64,000 bases of DNA from Holophagales bacterium UBA5704 (GCA_002420005.1 DIHE01000191.1:18162-82161), one strand, 5' to 3'; positions 42,896 to 51,964 are shown, counted from the first letter of the stretch. Translations and numbers: made by a program. Notes: generated by a model from the letters alone, not told the origin.

Positions 42896-44437
42896 TCAGG
42901 CCCCCAGAATCGCTTCCGCCGCCAGCAGACCGGCGGTCGGGCGGACGCCCCCGCCCGGGTGGCAACCGGCTCCTCCCAGGTAGAGGCCGGGGACGGCGGT
43001 CGCGTAGCGCGGGGTCGAGGCGACGGGACGCATCATGAGGAGCTGGTCCAGGGCGACCTCGCCGTGGTGGAGCTGGCCGCCGCTCAGGGCGTAGCGGGTC
43101 TCCAGGTCGGCGGGGGTCAGGATCTCACGGGCGACGAGGCGGTCGCGGACTCCCGGGGCGTGCTGCTCCAGGACGCGGAGGACGGCGTCGCCCAGGCTCT
43201 CGCGCGCCTCGGGTGTCCAGCCTCCTTCCAGCTTCGCGGGCGCGAAGCTGACGAGGATCGAGACGACGTGGTGACCCGGCGGAGCCAGACCGGGCTCGGC
43301 CACGGTCGGCACCCGGATCTCCAGGTGCGGACGTTCCGAGAACCGCCGGTACTTGATCGCATCGAAGGCACGCTCCAGGTCGTCCACGTGGCCGCCGCCG
43401 ATGCGGATCGCCTCGTGGAGCTTGCCGCCGGCACCCTTCATTTCCAACGGACCCGACAAGGCCAGATGGACCTTCGCCGCGCTGCCCCGGCTGCGCAGGC
43501 GGAGGAATTCCTCTTCACCGCGCAGCGACAGGGTTCCCGGCGGCAGGAGCTGCAGCATCGTCCGCTTCGGATCGGCGGAGGAGAGGACGACCGGAGCGTC
43601 GAGCGTCTCCCCGGAGGCCAGGGTGACGCCGGCCACCTTGCCGCGGTCGAGGCGCAGGCGCGCGACCTCGGCGCCGGTGCGCAGCTCAGCACCGGCGGAC
43701 TTGCAGGCGGCGAGGAGCGCGGCGATCAGCGCGGGGGGGCCTCCCGACAGGGTCTCTCCCCCGGCGCACTCGCGCAGCAGGAGATGGGTCACCGTGCCGG
43801 CCGACCAGGGGCCGTTCCAGGTGGAGGCCACCGCAGGCGCGGCGAGCGCCTCGACGAGGAGGGGCGTCTCGAACCGCTCGTTCAGGAAGTCGGCGACGCA
43901 CATCGGCGCGACGCGCGCCAGCTCCACCAGGTCCTTGCGGCTGATCCGCAAGAGCGACAGGCCGCGCCGGGCGATCTGCCAGAAGTCGCCGGGCGACCGC
44001 GGCGTGATCAAGGGCGGCTGCTCGGTGAGCACCGCGGCGAAGAGCGGCGTGAGCCGGTCGAACCAGGCGCGCAGGTCGCGGTAGCTCTGCGCATCCTTCC
44101 TGGAACGGGCACCGATCGCCTCAACCGCCGCGGCGGTGTCGCTCGCGAGGAGGAGACCGGGGCCATCCGCCTCCGCGATGTACGTCGCGGGCGCGGGACG
44201 GAAGGTGAGGCCGTGGCCGGTCAGGCCGAGCTTGTCCACCACCGCACGCGGCACCAGGGCCTCGTCGTGCAGAAGGCCGGGGGCCGTATAGCCGGGATGA
44301 AACTCGTTCGGCGCCGCGAGGCCGCCAGGGGCGTCCGCGCGCTCCAGGACGACGACCTTGCGGCCGGCTCCGGCCAGACGCGCCGCCGCCGCGAGACCGT
44401 TCGGGCCGGCACCGATGACGATGACGTCGAAGCCCAT
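42896..44437 (-). CDS. FAD-dependent oxidoreductase, phytoene-desaturase-like (PYROXD2-type)
   Basis: The 513-residue flavoprotein has the dinucleotide motif VIVIGAGPNGLAAAARLAGA, an ERADAPGGLAAPNE second motif, and a C-terminal FAD-binding segment YLGGAGCHPGGGVRPTAGL. The ATG overlaps the stop of the homologous gene upstream (ATGA). It is clearly related to that neighbour (both end with G..CHPGGG or GTHPGGG), suggesting an old tandem duplication and possibly a heterodimer. The substrate is unknown; carotenoid-type desaturation is unlikely without a carotenoid gene nearby. Confidence 0.85.
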   Translation of the reverse strand: MGFDVIVIGAGPNGLAAAARLAGAGRKVVVLERADAPGGLAAPNEFHPGYTAPGLLHDEALVPRAVVDKLGLTGHGLTFRPAPATYIAEADGPGLLLASDTAAAVEAIGARSRKDAQSYRDLRAWFDRLTPLFAAVLTEQPPLITPRSPGDFWQIARRGLSLLRISRKDLVELARVAPMCVADFLNERFETPLLVEALAAPAVASTWNGPWSAGTVTHLLLRECAGGETLSGGPPALIAALLAACKSAGAELRTGAEVARLRLDRGKVAGVTLASGETLDAPVVLSSADPKRTMLQLLPPGTLSLRGEEEFLRLRSRGSAAKVHLALSGPLEMKGAGGKLHEAIRIGGGHVDDLERAFDAIKYRRFSERPHLEIRVPTVAEPGLAPPGHHVVSILVSFAPAKLEGGWTPEARESLGDAVLRVLEQHAPGVRDRLVAREILTPADLETRYALSGGQLHHGEVALDQLLMMRPVASTPRYATAVPGLYLGGAGCHPGGGVRPTAGLLAAEAILGA

Positions 44438-46029
44438 CAGACCGCCCTCTTGCCGAGCAGGGTGCGGGCGCAGAGCGCGCCCGGTACGCCCATGATGCCG
44501 CCGCCCGGATGCGTGCCGGAGGCGCACATCCAGAGGTTCTTGACCGGCGTCTGGTAGCGGCTCCACCCCGCCATCGGGCGCAGGAAGGCGAGCTGCTCCA
44601 GCGACAGCTCACCATGGAAGATGTTGCCCTCGGTGAGGCCGTAGATCTGCTCCAGGTCCCAGGGGGTGAGCACCTGGCGGTGCAGGATGTGGTCCTTCAG
44701 GTCCGGCATGTACTCGGAGAGCGTGTCGATCACCGCGTCGCCGAACGCCTCGCGCTGGTTCGGCCAGTCGGCGGCCCCTTCCTTCAGATGATAGGGGGCG
44801 TACTGGACGAAGATCGACATCGTGTGCTTGCCCGGCGGCGCCACGGTGGGATCGGTCAGCGAGGGGATGAGCACGTCCATGAACGGCTTGCGCGAGAAGG
44901 CGCCGTACTTGGCGTCGTCGTAGGCGCGCTCCAGGTAGTCGATCGACGGCGCGATGGTGATGCCCCCTTGCAGGTGCGGGCCGTACTCCGGCAGGCAGGC
45001 GAGCCGCGGCAGAGCGTCGAGCGCCAGGTTCACCTTGCCGGACGAGCCGCGCATCTTGAACCGCTTCACCTGCTGCGCCAGCTCGGGCTCCAGGTGCTCT
45101 TCGCCGACCAGCTTCAGGAATGTGCGGTGCGGATCGAGCCCGGAGATCACCACCTGGGCGCGGATCTCGTCGCCGTTGCCGAGCACCACGCCGGCCGCCT
45201 TGCCCTTCTCCATCAACAGATGGGCGACCGGCGCCTCGGTGCGGATCTCGACCCCGAGGTCGCGCGCCGAGCGGGCCATGGCGTTCGCGATGGCGCCGGT
45301 GCCGCCTTTCGGCAGGCCCCAGGCGCGGAACGAGCCGTCGATCTCGCCCATGTAGTGGTGCAGCAGGACGTAGGCGGTGCCGGGCGAGCGGATGCCGAGG
45401 AAGGTGCCGATGATGCCGGAGACCGCCATCGGCGCGATCAGCTCTTCGCTCTCGAACCATTCAGAGAGGAAGTCGACCGCGCTCATCGTCATGATCTTGG
45501 CGTTGGCGAACAGCCACTCGTCGCCCTGGCCGCGCAGGTGCTTGCCGAGGCGGCCGAGGCGCAGCAGCTCGCGCGGATCGCGGGAGAGCGGATCGGGGGC
45601 CACGTCGTCGATCAGCGGCTTGATCAGCCGGCCCAGCTCGGCCATCTCCTGGCCGAAGCGCTTGTAGACCTCGGCGTCGCGCGGCGAGAGCTTGGCGATC
45701 GAGCGGCGCGTGCGCTCCGGATCGGAATCGCGCACCAGGCAGCGCCCGTCCGGGAACGGGGTGACCGTCGCCTCCAGCGGCAGGATCTCGTAGCCGTAGC
45801 GCGGCAGATCGAGATCGCGGATGATCCACGGCCGCAGCAGCGAGACCACGTACGAGCAGCAGGAGAAGGTGAAGCCGGGATGGATCTCCTCGCTCGTCGT
45901 GGCGCCGCCCACCTGGTGGCGCCGTTCGAGGACGAGCACCTTGCGGCCGGCTTTGGCCAGATACGCCGCGCAGACCAGGCCGTTGTGCCCGGCGCCCACG
46001 ACGATGGCGTCGTACTTCGTGCCGGTCAT
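44437..46029 (-). CDS. FAD-dependent oxidoreductase, phytoene-desaturase-like (PYROXD2-type)
   Basis: The 530-residue flavoprotein starts MTGTKYDAIVVGAGHNGLVC with the GxGxxG motif, followed by VLERRHQVGGATTSEEIHPG and the C-terminal MCASGTHPGGGIMGVPGALC. The features are those of the PYROXD2/CrtI-like family. It overlaps the GcvT-like gene by 4 nt and the next FAD protein gene by an ATGA. With a one-carbon transferase next to two FAD enzymes, a demethylase or amine-oxidation pathway is conceivable, by analogy with sarcosine or dimethylglycine oxidases. That is inference. Confidence 0.87.
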   Translation of the reverse strand: MTGTKYDAIVVGAGHNGLVCAAYLAKAGRKVLVLERRHQVGGATTSEEIHPGFTFSCCSYVVSLLRPWIIRDLDLPRYGYEILPLEATVTPFPDGRCLVRDSDPERTRRSIAKLSPRDAEVYKRFGQEMAELGRLIKPLIDDVAPDPLSRDPRELLRLGRLGKHLRGQGDEWLFANAKIMTMSAVDFLSEWFESEELIAPMAVSGIIGTFLGIRSPGTAYVLLHHYMGEIDGSFRAWGLPKGGTGAIANAMARSARDLGVEIRTEAPVAHLLMEKGKAAGVVLGNGDEIRAQVVISGLDPHRTFLKLVGEEHLEPELAQQVKRFKMRGSSGKVNLALDALPRLACLPEYGPHLQGGITIAPSIDYLERAYDDAKYGAFSRKPFMDVLIPSLTDPTVAPPGKHTMSIFVQYAPYHLKEGAADWPNQREAFGDAVIDTLSEYMPDLKDHILHRQVLTPWDLEQIYGLTEGNIFHGELSLEQLAFLRPMAGWSRYQTPVKNLWMCASGTHPGGGIMGVPGALCARTLLGKRAV

Positions 46030-47222
46030 GGCTTGCGCTTCCTCTCCGGATCGTAGAAGGGGGGCGGCGCCACGGTCGCGGTGACCTTGCGCCGCTCGTA
46101 CTCGACGGTGTGCTCGATCTGCAGCTTGGTCCCCTTCGCTTCATAGCCGCGGTGGACCGAGGCGATGGCCAGGTACTTCTTGAGGAGCGGCGACCAGGTG
46201 TGGCTGGTGGCCTGCCCCACCTGGAGGCCTTCGTCGTTGTAGACCGGCAGCGCATCGCGGCGCGCCGTCGCCGGCAGGCTCGGCGGCAGGTTGAAGCTCT
46301 CGTAGAGCGCCTCCAGCTCCTCCCAGCTCACCTCCAGGCCGACCAGCTGCCAGACCGAGCCGCGCTCCTTCTCGGCGGCGATGGCGTCGCGGCCGATGAA
46401 GCGCCCGCGTTCCAAGTCGACCATCCAGCCGAAGCCGAGCTCCAGGGGGGTGGACTTGCGCGAGGCGAGGACGACCTTCTTGGCGCTGAAGTAGTCGACG
46501 CCCAGGAGGATGAAGCCGGCTTCGATGCGCGTCACGTCGAGCGCGTCGAGCCCGGCGGGCTCGATGCCGTGCGGCCGGCCGGCCTCGATCAGGGCGTCCC
46601 AGAGCGCCAGCGCGTCGCCGCGCTCGCACCAGACCTCGTAGCCGAGATCGCCGGTGTAGCCGGTGCGGCTGATCCACACCGGGACCGTGCCGACCGTGGC
46701 GCGGGTGACGCCGAAGAACTTGAGCGCGTCCAGGTCGGCGCCGGTCACCGCCGCGCGCAGAATGGCGCGCGAGGTCGGCCCCTGGAGCGCCAGGGCCGCC
46801 AGGCGGGTGCTCGAATCCTCGACGGTGACGTCGAAGCCGCGCCCCGCCGCCTGCAGCCAGTGCAGGGTGGGATCGGCCGCGGTCACCCGGAAGTGGTCGG
46901 AGGCCAGCCGGGCGACGGTGCCGTCGTCGATCACCTTGCCGCCGTCGTCGCACCAGCAGGTGTAGGCGACGCGCCCCACCTTGAGCTGCGAGACGTCGCG
47001 CACCATCATGCGGGCGAGGAGGGCCGCGGCATCCGGCCCGGTGACCTCATACTTGTAGAGAGGCGAGACGTCCAGCAGGCCGGCGGACTGGCGGAAGGCG
47101 AAGTACTCGCGCTCGTGGCTGACGTCGAAGCTGCAGACGGCGCAGTAGCCGGACCAGTCCTTCCAGCGGTAGCTGGAGCACAAGGCCTGGGTACGCTCGT
47201 GAAAGGGCGAAGGGATCGGCAT
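46026..47222 (-). CDS. GcvT-family aminomethyltransferase
   Basis: The 398-residue protein has the GcvT domain pattern: LLDVSPLYKYEVTGPDAAAL, CWCDDGGKVIDDGTVARL, WISRTGYTGDLGYEVWCERG and LDALDVTRIEAGFILLGVDY, with a GcvT C-terminal barrel. GcvT binds tetrahydrofolate and takes up a methylene group. No other glycine cleavage genes (gcvH, gcvP) are near, and the gene is joined by 4-nt overlap to two FAD oxidoreductases, so it is more likely part of a demethylation system than of glycine cleavage. Confidence 0.85.
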   Translation of the reverse strand: MPIPSPFHERTQALCSSYRWKDWSGYCAVCSFDVSHEREYFAFRQSAGLLDVSPLYKYEVTGPDAAALLARMMVRDVSQLKVGRVAYTCWCDDGGKVIDDGTVARLASDHFRVTAADPTLHWLQAAGRGFDVTVEDSSTRLAALALQGPTSRAILRAAVTGADLDALKFFGVTRATVGTVPVWISRTGYTGDLGYEVWCERGDALALWDALIEAGRPHGIEPAGLDALDVTRIEAGFILLGVDYFSAKKVVLASRKSTPLELGFGWMVDLERGRFIGRDAIAAEKERGSVWQLVGLEVSWEELEALYESFNLPPSLPATARRDALPVYNDEGLQVGQATSHTWSPLLKKYLAIASVHRGYEAKGTKLQIEHTVEYERRKVTATVAPPPFYDPERKRKP

Positions 47223-47293
47223 CGGTTTCCAGTGAGCCCCGCGGGGACGCGGCGGAGCATATCACCAGACCCCCGGATCGGGGAAACCCCCCG

Positions 47294-47320
47294 GGAACCT
47301 TTTCCCCCGCCCCTGCGTCC
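47294..47320 (+). promoter_or_regulatory. ECF-type promoter, probably autoregulated
   Basis: GGAACC at 47294-47299, 16 nt, CGTCC at 47316-47320, matching the ECF pattern GGAAC-N16-CGTC. It lies 20 nt before the sigma factor ATG. Confidence 0.72.
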
Positions 47321-47340
47321 TGAGAGATGAGAGGACACCA

Positions 47341-47967
47341 ATGCCTGCACCGAACCCCAACCCCGATCTCTTCCTCGCCCGCCGGGCGGCCGCCGGCCAG
47401 CCGGAGGCGTGGGACGAGCTGATCGAGCAGTACGGCCGACGGCTGTACAACCTGGCGTTCCACTTCGCCGGGTCGGCGATGGAGGCGGAGGACCTGACGC
47501 AGGAGATCTTCCTGCGGCTGTACCAGAACCTCCACCGCTACACCGGCGAGGCGCCGCTCGCGGCGTGGGCTCTCCGCCTGTCGCGCAACCTGTGCATCGA
47601 CCACTACCGGCGCAGCCGCCGCGAGCCGCGCTCCGCCGTGCTGCCGGACGAGATCCTCGCCCAGATGCCGGCGTCCGACGACGTGCAGGGGGAAGCCGAA
47701 CGGCGCCAGGAGATCCAGGCGGTCTACGACGCCCTCGCCGAGCTCGCCGAGGAGAGCGCCGAGGTGGTGCTGCTGCGCGACCTGCAAGGCTGGACGATGG
47801 AGGAGATCTCCGCCTACCTGGGCGTCCCCCTGGGCACCATCAAGTCCCGGCTCCACCGCGCCCGGCTCGGCGTGGCGGAGCGGCTGGCCCCACGCTTCCG
47901 GTCCCGCTGGACCGCGGAGCCGGGCGCCGCCACCGTCGCGAGCCGTCCGGAGGTGTCGCCATGTTGA
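47341..47967 (+). CDS. ECF sigma factor
   Basis: The 208-residue protein has region 2 (AWDELIEQYGRRLYNLAFHF, DLTQEIFLRLYQNLHRY, WALRLSRNLCIDHYRR) and region 4 (EESAEVVLLRDLQGWTMEEI, LGVPLGTIKSRLHRARLG). Its own promoter has an ECF consensus, so positive autoregulation is likely. The stop overlaps the start of the next gene by 7 nt. The following genes look like an anti-sigma factor and a stress-type membrane protein. Confidence 0.93.
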   Translation: MPAPNPNPDLFLARRAAAGQPEAWDELIEQYGRRLYNLAFHFAGSAMEAEDLTQEIFLRLYQNLHRYTGEAPLAAWALRLSRNLCIDHYRRSRREPRSAVLPDEILAQMPASDDVQGEAERRQEIQAVYDALAELAEESAEVVLLRDLQGWTMEEISAYLGVPLGTIKSRLHRARLGVAERLAPRFRSRWTAEPGAATVASRPEVSPC

Positions 47968-48587
47968 GCTTCGCCTGCCGCCGCTTCCGCGCCGACTTCA
48001 CCCCGGGCTCCCGGCATCCCCACCGCGAGACCTGCCCGGCCTGCGCCGCCTATGCCGCGGCCCTGGAGCGGGCGGCCTCCGTGCCGAAGCTGCCGCTGCC
48101 CGACCACCTGCGCGGCGAGCTGCGCAACGTGCTGCCGTTCCTGCGCCACGACGCCCCCCGGCTCCCGCTTCCCACGGCACCGCTGCCGGCCGGCCTGCGG
48201 GACCGCCTGCGCGCCCTGCCCCGGACGAGCCGCCGCGAGCCTCCGGCCTGGGTCCGGAGCTCGCGGTGGTCCGTGGCCGCCAGCTACTTTCTGACCGTCG
48301 TCCTGCTCTCCTCCGTCGGCGATCCGGTCGCCCTCGGCCGGCGCGCCAAGGACACGGCCGAGCACGCCTGGACCCGGGCCCGGGCCGAGGTCCACGAGCA
48401 GAGCGCGCCGCGGATCGAGCGGATCGAGAACGAGCTCGCCGGCCGCTACGGCGCAGCGGTCAGCTCCCTGGAAACCACCCTGGGCACCTGGCGCTCCGAA
48501 GCGCGCGAGGCGTCCTCCAAGCTGTCCCTGCAACCACTGATCGACCGAGTCAACGGATCGTCTGTATCGATAAGGAGAAAGCCATGA
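47961..48587 (+). CDS. Probable anti-sigma factor (membrane, HC-type zinc motif)
   Basis: The 208-residue protein begins MLSFACRRFRADFTPGSRHP and has HPHRETCPACAAYAAALERA, an HxxxCxxC zinc motif as in ZAS anti-sigma factors. It also has one membrane helix (WSVAASYFLTVVLLSSVG, about residues 98-115) and a long periplasmic part rich in charged heptads (ERIENELAGRYGAAVSSLET). Overlap with the sigma gene supports the pairing. It has no enzyme motif, so the assignment rests on context and the zinc motif. Confidence 0.78.
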   Translation: MLSFACRRFRADFTPGSRHPHRETCPACAAYAAALERAASVPKLPLPDHLRGELRNVLPFLRHDAPRLPLPTAPLPAGLRDRLRALPRTSRREPPAWVRSSRWSVAASYFLTVVLLSSVGDPVALGRRAKDTAEHAWTRARAEVHEQSAPRIERIENELAGRYGAAVSSLETTLGTWRSEAREASSKLSLQPLIDRVNGSSVSIRRKP

Positions 48588-49141
48588 GCACCGCCCCCGA
48601 ATCCTGGACGCCCCCGGCCGAAACGGCACCGCCGCCCGCGGCTCCCCCTGCACCCGTCCGCACGCTGCCCCCCGCGCTCGCGGTCAAAAAGCCGGCGCTC
48701 GCCGCGTTCCTCTCCCTCTTCCCGGGCCTGGGGAACGTCTACAACGGCCTCTATCTGCGGGGCGCGATCTTCTTCCTCATCTATGCCACGCTGCTGGGGA
48801 TCATCATCACCAGCAACGGAGACACGGCGTTCTTCTTCGGCCCGCTGATGGCGTTCTTCTTCTTCTTCGGGATGATCGACGCCTACCGCCAGGCGATTCT
48901 GATCAACCACGGCTACCAGCAGGACCTCGGCATCCTCGACCTGCCGAAGCGCCCGCGGGCCGGCCAGGGCGGCATTGCCGCCGGGGTGATCCTGGTCCTG
49001 ATCGGCATCTACGCGCTGCTCGAGCAGTACGTGGACATCCGGCTCGACTGGCTGTTCGACCTCTGGCCGGTGGTGGCCATCGCGCTCGGCGGCTGGCTGA
49101 TCTGGGGCACGCTGCGCGACCGCAAGAAGGCCGAGAGCTGA
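48584..49141 (+). CDS. Membrane protein with a LiaF/DUF5668-like end
   Basis: The 185-residue protein has a Pro/Ala-rich N-terminus, then about four to five helices: ALAAFLSLFPGLGNVYNGLY, FFLIYATLLGIIITS, FFFGPLMAFFFFFGMIDAYR and a C-terminal pair (GGIAAGVILVLIGIYALLEQ, LWPVVAIALGGWLIWGTL) as in DUF5668/LiaI proteins. It overlaps the preceding gene by 4 nt (ATGA) and ends the ECF operon. An envelope-stress role fits its position. Function inferred. Confidence 0.78.
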   Translation: MSTAPESWTPPAETAPPPAAPPAPVRTLPPALAVKKPALAAFLSLFPGLGNVYNGLYLRGAIFFLIYATLLGIIITSNGDTAFFFGPLMAFFFFFGMIDAYRQAILINHGYQQDLGILDLPKRPRAGQGGIAAGVILVLIGIYALLEQYVDIRLDWLFDLWPVVAIALGGWLIWGTLRDRKKAES

Positions 49142-49154
49142 GGAGTCACCTGCA

Positions 49155-49181
49155 CCCCCTCTCCTGCCGCGGGAGAGGGGG
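49155..49181 (+). terminator. Hairpin at the end of the ECF operon
   Basis: CCCCCTCTCC, 7-nt loop, GGAGAGGGGG: a perfect 10-bp stem without a clear T-run. It may work in both directions between convergent genes. Confidence 0.55.
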
Positions 49182-49220
49182 CCTTCGACATCGTCGTCTT
49201 ACCTGCGGCAGTCACCCCGA

Positions 49221-50063
49221 TCAACGCTCGAATTTGTAAAGCCCGGACAACGCCGACCAGCCGTCCTGAAAGAAGGTCTCGAAGGCAGCCGACTCACCAG
49301 GGATATTCAGCGCCTTGCTGAAAACACCTGATCCTTTGGAATGCCACTCGCCCTCAGCCGGCTGGTGGTGATGACCAAAATAAGTAATCACCCAGAATTC
49401 ACCGGCGCTGTCGCCTGTGAATGGGACGCTCATGAAGCCAGGCTGTGGTGTGTTGCGTTGCTGGCGTGGCCCAGCGGTCCGCACTTCTGCGTCAATGACG
49501 TCGCTCTCCAGTGCCATGCGTAGCCGCCATCGTCCTGGCTCGGGTTGTGTAACATTCAAGTCGACAAATTGTGCCATTGGGTCGCTGGCAAAGACCCGCG
49601 CACGATCGGTGATGTCCGACGAGTACCAACTTGCCAGCTGCAGCCAATCAACTTTTCCTTGCATCCGTGCGTCTCGAGGGCCGGCGGCATGAACCCACCA
49701 GAAGGCCATCGGAATCGGTGCAGCAGAATGCACACGGACACCGTCTACGACGAACGAGCCCACCGACATGAAGCATAGGCTGCCAACGGCATAGGTGTCG
49801 TACAATTCCTTGCCTTTAATCAGTTCGGCGACGCTCGGGTCTTCCTTTGCATATTCTGCCGCTGGAATCAGTCGATAGCCTTGGGGCAGGCGCGCATGCA
49901 CGAGGCTTGGGTCGAACAAATGTTCGCGACAAATCTCCGCGGAAACATCTGTTACTTCATTGGTGCTCAACGCACCCGGTGGAAGATTTCCGTACGTTAC
50001 CACTACGGCGAGTGCGGGCATACCAACGACAAGTGATGCGAGAGCCAAGGCGTGCTTAAGCAT
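49221..50063 (-). CDS. Exported protein of unknown function, lower G+C
   Basis: The 280-residue protein has a signal peptide (LKHALALASLVVGMPALAVV) and a mature part with EICREHLFDPSLVHARLPQG, ELYDTYAVGSLCFMSVGSFV, MAFWWVHAAGPRDARMQGKV and EFWVITYFGHHHQPAEGEWH. I do not recognise the family. AGGGAG lies 8 nt before the ATG. Its base composition and codon use are visibly less G/C-rich than those of its neighbours, which suggests transfer. It is convergent with the ECF operon. Confidence 0.72.
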   Translation of the reverse strand: MLKHALALASLVVGMPALAVVVTYGNLPPGALSTNEVTDVSAEICREHLFDPSLVHARLPQGYRLIPAAEYAKEDPSVAELIKGKELYDTYAVGSLCFMSVGSFVVDGVRVHSAAPIPMAFWWVHAAGPRDARMQGKVDWLQLASWYSSDITDRARVFASDPMAQFVDLNVTQPEPGRWRLRMALESDVIDAEVRTAGPRQQRNTPQPGFMSVPFTGDSAGEFWVITYFGHHHQPAEGEWHSKGSGVFSKALNIPGESAAFETFFQDGWSALSGLYKFER

Positions 50064-50118
50064 TTCGTTCACTCCCTGAGATATGTTCTGAAGAGGAGAA
50101 ACAGGCGCCACCACCCGC

Positions 50119-50670
50119 CTACAGGCTCTGCACGTGAGGTGCCGCACGCAGCAGGGCGAGAGCCGACTTGACGTCGTGGATCTCGCCCCGCAGGGCCATC
50201 TCCACCGCCTCGCGCAGCGGCATGCGCTCGATCTCCAGCACCTCGTCGTCGTCCACCGCCTGGGCCGTGGGCTCCAGTCCGGTGGCGAGATAGAGCCAGA
50301 TCTTCTCGTCGAGAAAACCGGGAGAGGTCCAGACCCAGCCGAGGGCGTAGAGCGCCGAGGGCCGGTAGCCGGTCTCCTCCTCGGTCTCGCGGACGGCGCA
50401 ATGCTCCGGGTGCTCGCCGGGCTCCAGCTTCCCCGCCGGTACCTCCAGCAGCCAGCCGCCGGTTGCATGGCGGTACTGGCGCAGGAGCAGCACCGTGCCG
50501 TCCGGCAAGACCGGCACCACCGCGGCGGCGCCGGGGTGGTGCACGATCTCCAGGTCCGCCTCCCGGTCATTGGGCAGGCGGACCCGGTCGACGTCGAGAT
50601 GGATGGCGCGCCCACGGAAGATCTGCCGGGTGGCCAGGAGCTCCCCGTGCCTGCGCTCGCCGCCGCTCAC
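50119..50670 (-). CDS. Nudix hydrolase (ADP-ribose pyrophosphatase type)
   Basis: The 183-residue protein has the Nudix box GKLEPGEHPEHCAVRETEEE followed by TGY (GX5EX7REUXEEXG). VVPVLPDGTVLLLRQYRHAT and WLLEVPAGKLEPGE match the ADP-ribose/NudF group, and DDDEVLEIERM follows. It hydrolyses nucleoside diphosphate-linked compounds, most likely ADP-ribose or a sugar nucleotide. It overlaps the DUF4920 gene by 4 nt and so belongs to the same operon. Confidence 0.92.
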   Translation of the reverse strand: MSGGERRHGELLATRQIFRGRAIHLDVDRVRLPNDREADLEIVHHPGAAAVVPVLPDGTVLLLRQYRHATGGWLLEVPAGKLEPGEHPEHCAVRETEEETGYRPSALYALGWVWTSPGFLDEKIWLYLATGLEPTAQAVDDDEVLEIERMPLREAVEMALRGEIHDVKSALALLRAAPHVQSL

Positions 50671-51143
50671 TCCAGACGCGCCCCCTCACCGCGGAGCTGC
50701 AGCAGGCGGAACGGGCCGTCCCCCACCTGGGCGGCGTCGAACGTCTTCCCCTGTTCCTCGGCGAGGTGGCTCATCCAGCCCACGTACTGCTCACGGCTCA
50801 TCGAGATCGACTCGACGACGCCCTCGGCCACCGCCTGCCGGCCGGTCGCATCCTTGGGGAAGACGATGACGCCGTCTTCCACCTTGACGCGGATGCGGGC
50901 TTCCGCCGACTCGGCGACCTCCATCCAGCAGCCTTTCATCTGGCAGACGTCCGCGACCTTCCCCTCCACCCGCACCCGCTTGCCGACCCAGGCGTCCGGC
51001 TCGGCCAGGAGCCTGGCGATCGGGGTCGGCTCGGTCAACGTGACACCCGCGCCGAAGGTCTCCTCGGCCGCCCGGGCGGCCGGAACGAGCGCGAGCAGGG
51101 CACACAGGGACAACAGGACTCTCTGCGACGCTGGGCGGATCAT
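50667..51143 (-). CDS. Exported DUF4920 domain protein
   Basis: The 158-residue protein has a signal peptide (SLCALLALVPAARA) and the DUF4920 pattern (PDAWVGKRVRVEGKVADV, then CQMKGCWMEV). The CxxxxCWM motif is the family hallmark and could bind a metal or ligand. Its stop overlaps the Nudix start and its ATG overlaps the stop of the DUF4412-like gene. Function not established. Confidence 0.85.
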   Translation of the reverse strand: MIRPASQRVLLSLCALLALVPAARAAEETFGAGVTLTEPTPIARLLAEPDAWVGKRVRVEGKVADVCQMKGCWMEVAESAEARIRVKVEDGVIVFPKDATGRQAVAEGVVESISMSREQYVGWMSHLAEEQGKTFDAAQVGDGPFRLLQLRGEGARLE

Positions 51144-51964
51144 CTCTCTCTCCCTCCTTGCGGCATCATCGGCAGCGGGCTCTCGACCTGCTCGTAGCCG
51201 GCCGGGATCGCGAACGAGGACGCCGGGACGTCGGCCGCGGTGTCCAGCTCCGTCACCTCCATGGTGGTCCGGGTGGTGGTCGCCTTGTTGTTCTTCTTGT
51301 TGGTCGAGGTGCTGACGATCACGGTCTTCAAAGGAAAGCCCGTGAACCTCTCCCGGCCGGAGGAGATCAGCTTGTCGAGCTGTTCGTTGCCGGTCTGTGG
51401 CGGATCGGTGCGCAGCCAGAGGGCGAGCGCCGCATCCTGCAGCCGGTCGGTCACCCAGATGTCCTCCTCGCTGACCACCGCGGACTCGTTGCCCATCCCC
51501 ATCACCTTCATCTTGAGGGTGTAGGTGGTGCGAAAGCGCAGGTGGCGCGTGGGCAGCCCGACGACGGCCGGACCTTCTTCGTCGAGCAGCTTCTCGACCT
51601 TCGGCTCGGTGAATTCGAGCTTGAGCAGCGGACCCATGCCGTTCATGATCGCCCCCGCGGCGCCCAGGGTGGCGCGCAGGTCCCACTTCGCATAGGTCTT
51701 CTCTTCCGGATCGACCAGGAAGATGGTCTCTCCGGCATCCTTGGTGATCAGGTAGCCGCCCTCCTTGAACAGCGGGTTCTCGCTCGCCTTGAACTCGACG
51801 CGCGAGCTCGGGCCCGCGACCCACCCTTCGACCCGGACGTCGGTCCCCTTGCCCCGGGCATCCTGCGTCGTGGTCACGGACTTGTAGTGGATGCCTGCGA
51901 AGGCGGGAGCGGCGGCGGCGATGCCGGCCAGGATGAGGGCGCTGACGATGGACTGCTTCTTCAT
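51140..51964 (-). CDS. Exported DUF4412-like protein
   Basis: The 274-residue protein has a signal peptide (SIVSALILAGIAAAAPAFA) and a beta-rich body (GIHYKSVTTTQDARGKGTDV, LITKDAGETIFLVDPEEKTY, KWD) that resembles DUF4412 lipoprotein-like domains. The start MKKQSIVS at 51964 has GGAGG 8 nt upstream; a start at 51982 would bury it. It shares an operon with DUF4920 and Nudix genes downstream of dnaE. Function unknown. Confidence 0.75.
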   Translation of the reverse strand: MKKQSIVSALILAGIAAAAPAFAGIHYKSVTTTQDARGKGTDVRVEGWVAGPSSRVEFKASENPLFKEGGYLITKDAGETIFLVDPEEKTYAKWDLRATLGAAGAIMNGMGPLLKLEFTEPKVEKLLDEEGPAVVGLPTRHLRFRTTYTLKMKVMGMGNESAVVSEEDIWVTDRLQDAALALWLRTDPPQTGNEQLDKLISSGRERFTGFPLKTVIVSTSTNKKNNKATTTRTTMEVTELDTAADVPASSFAIPAGYEQVESPLPMMPQGGRER

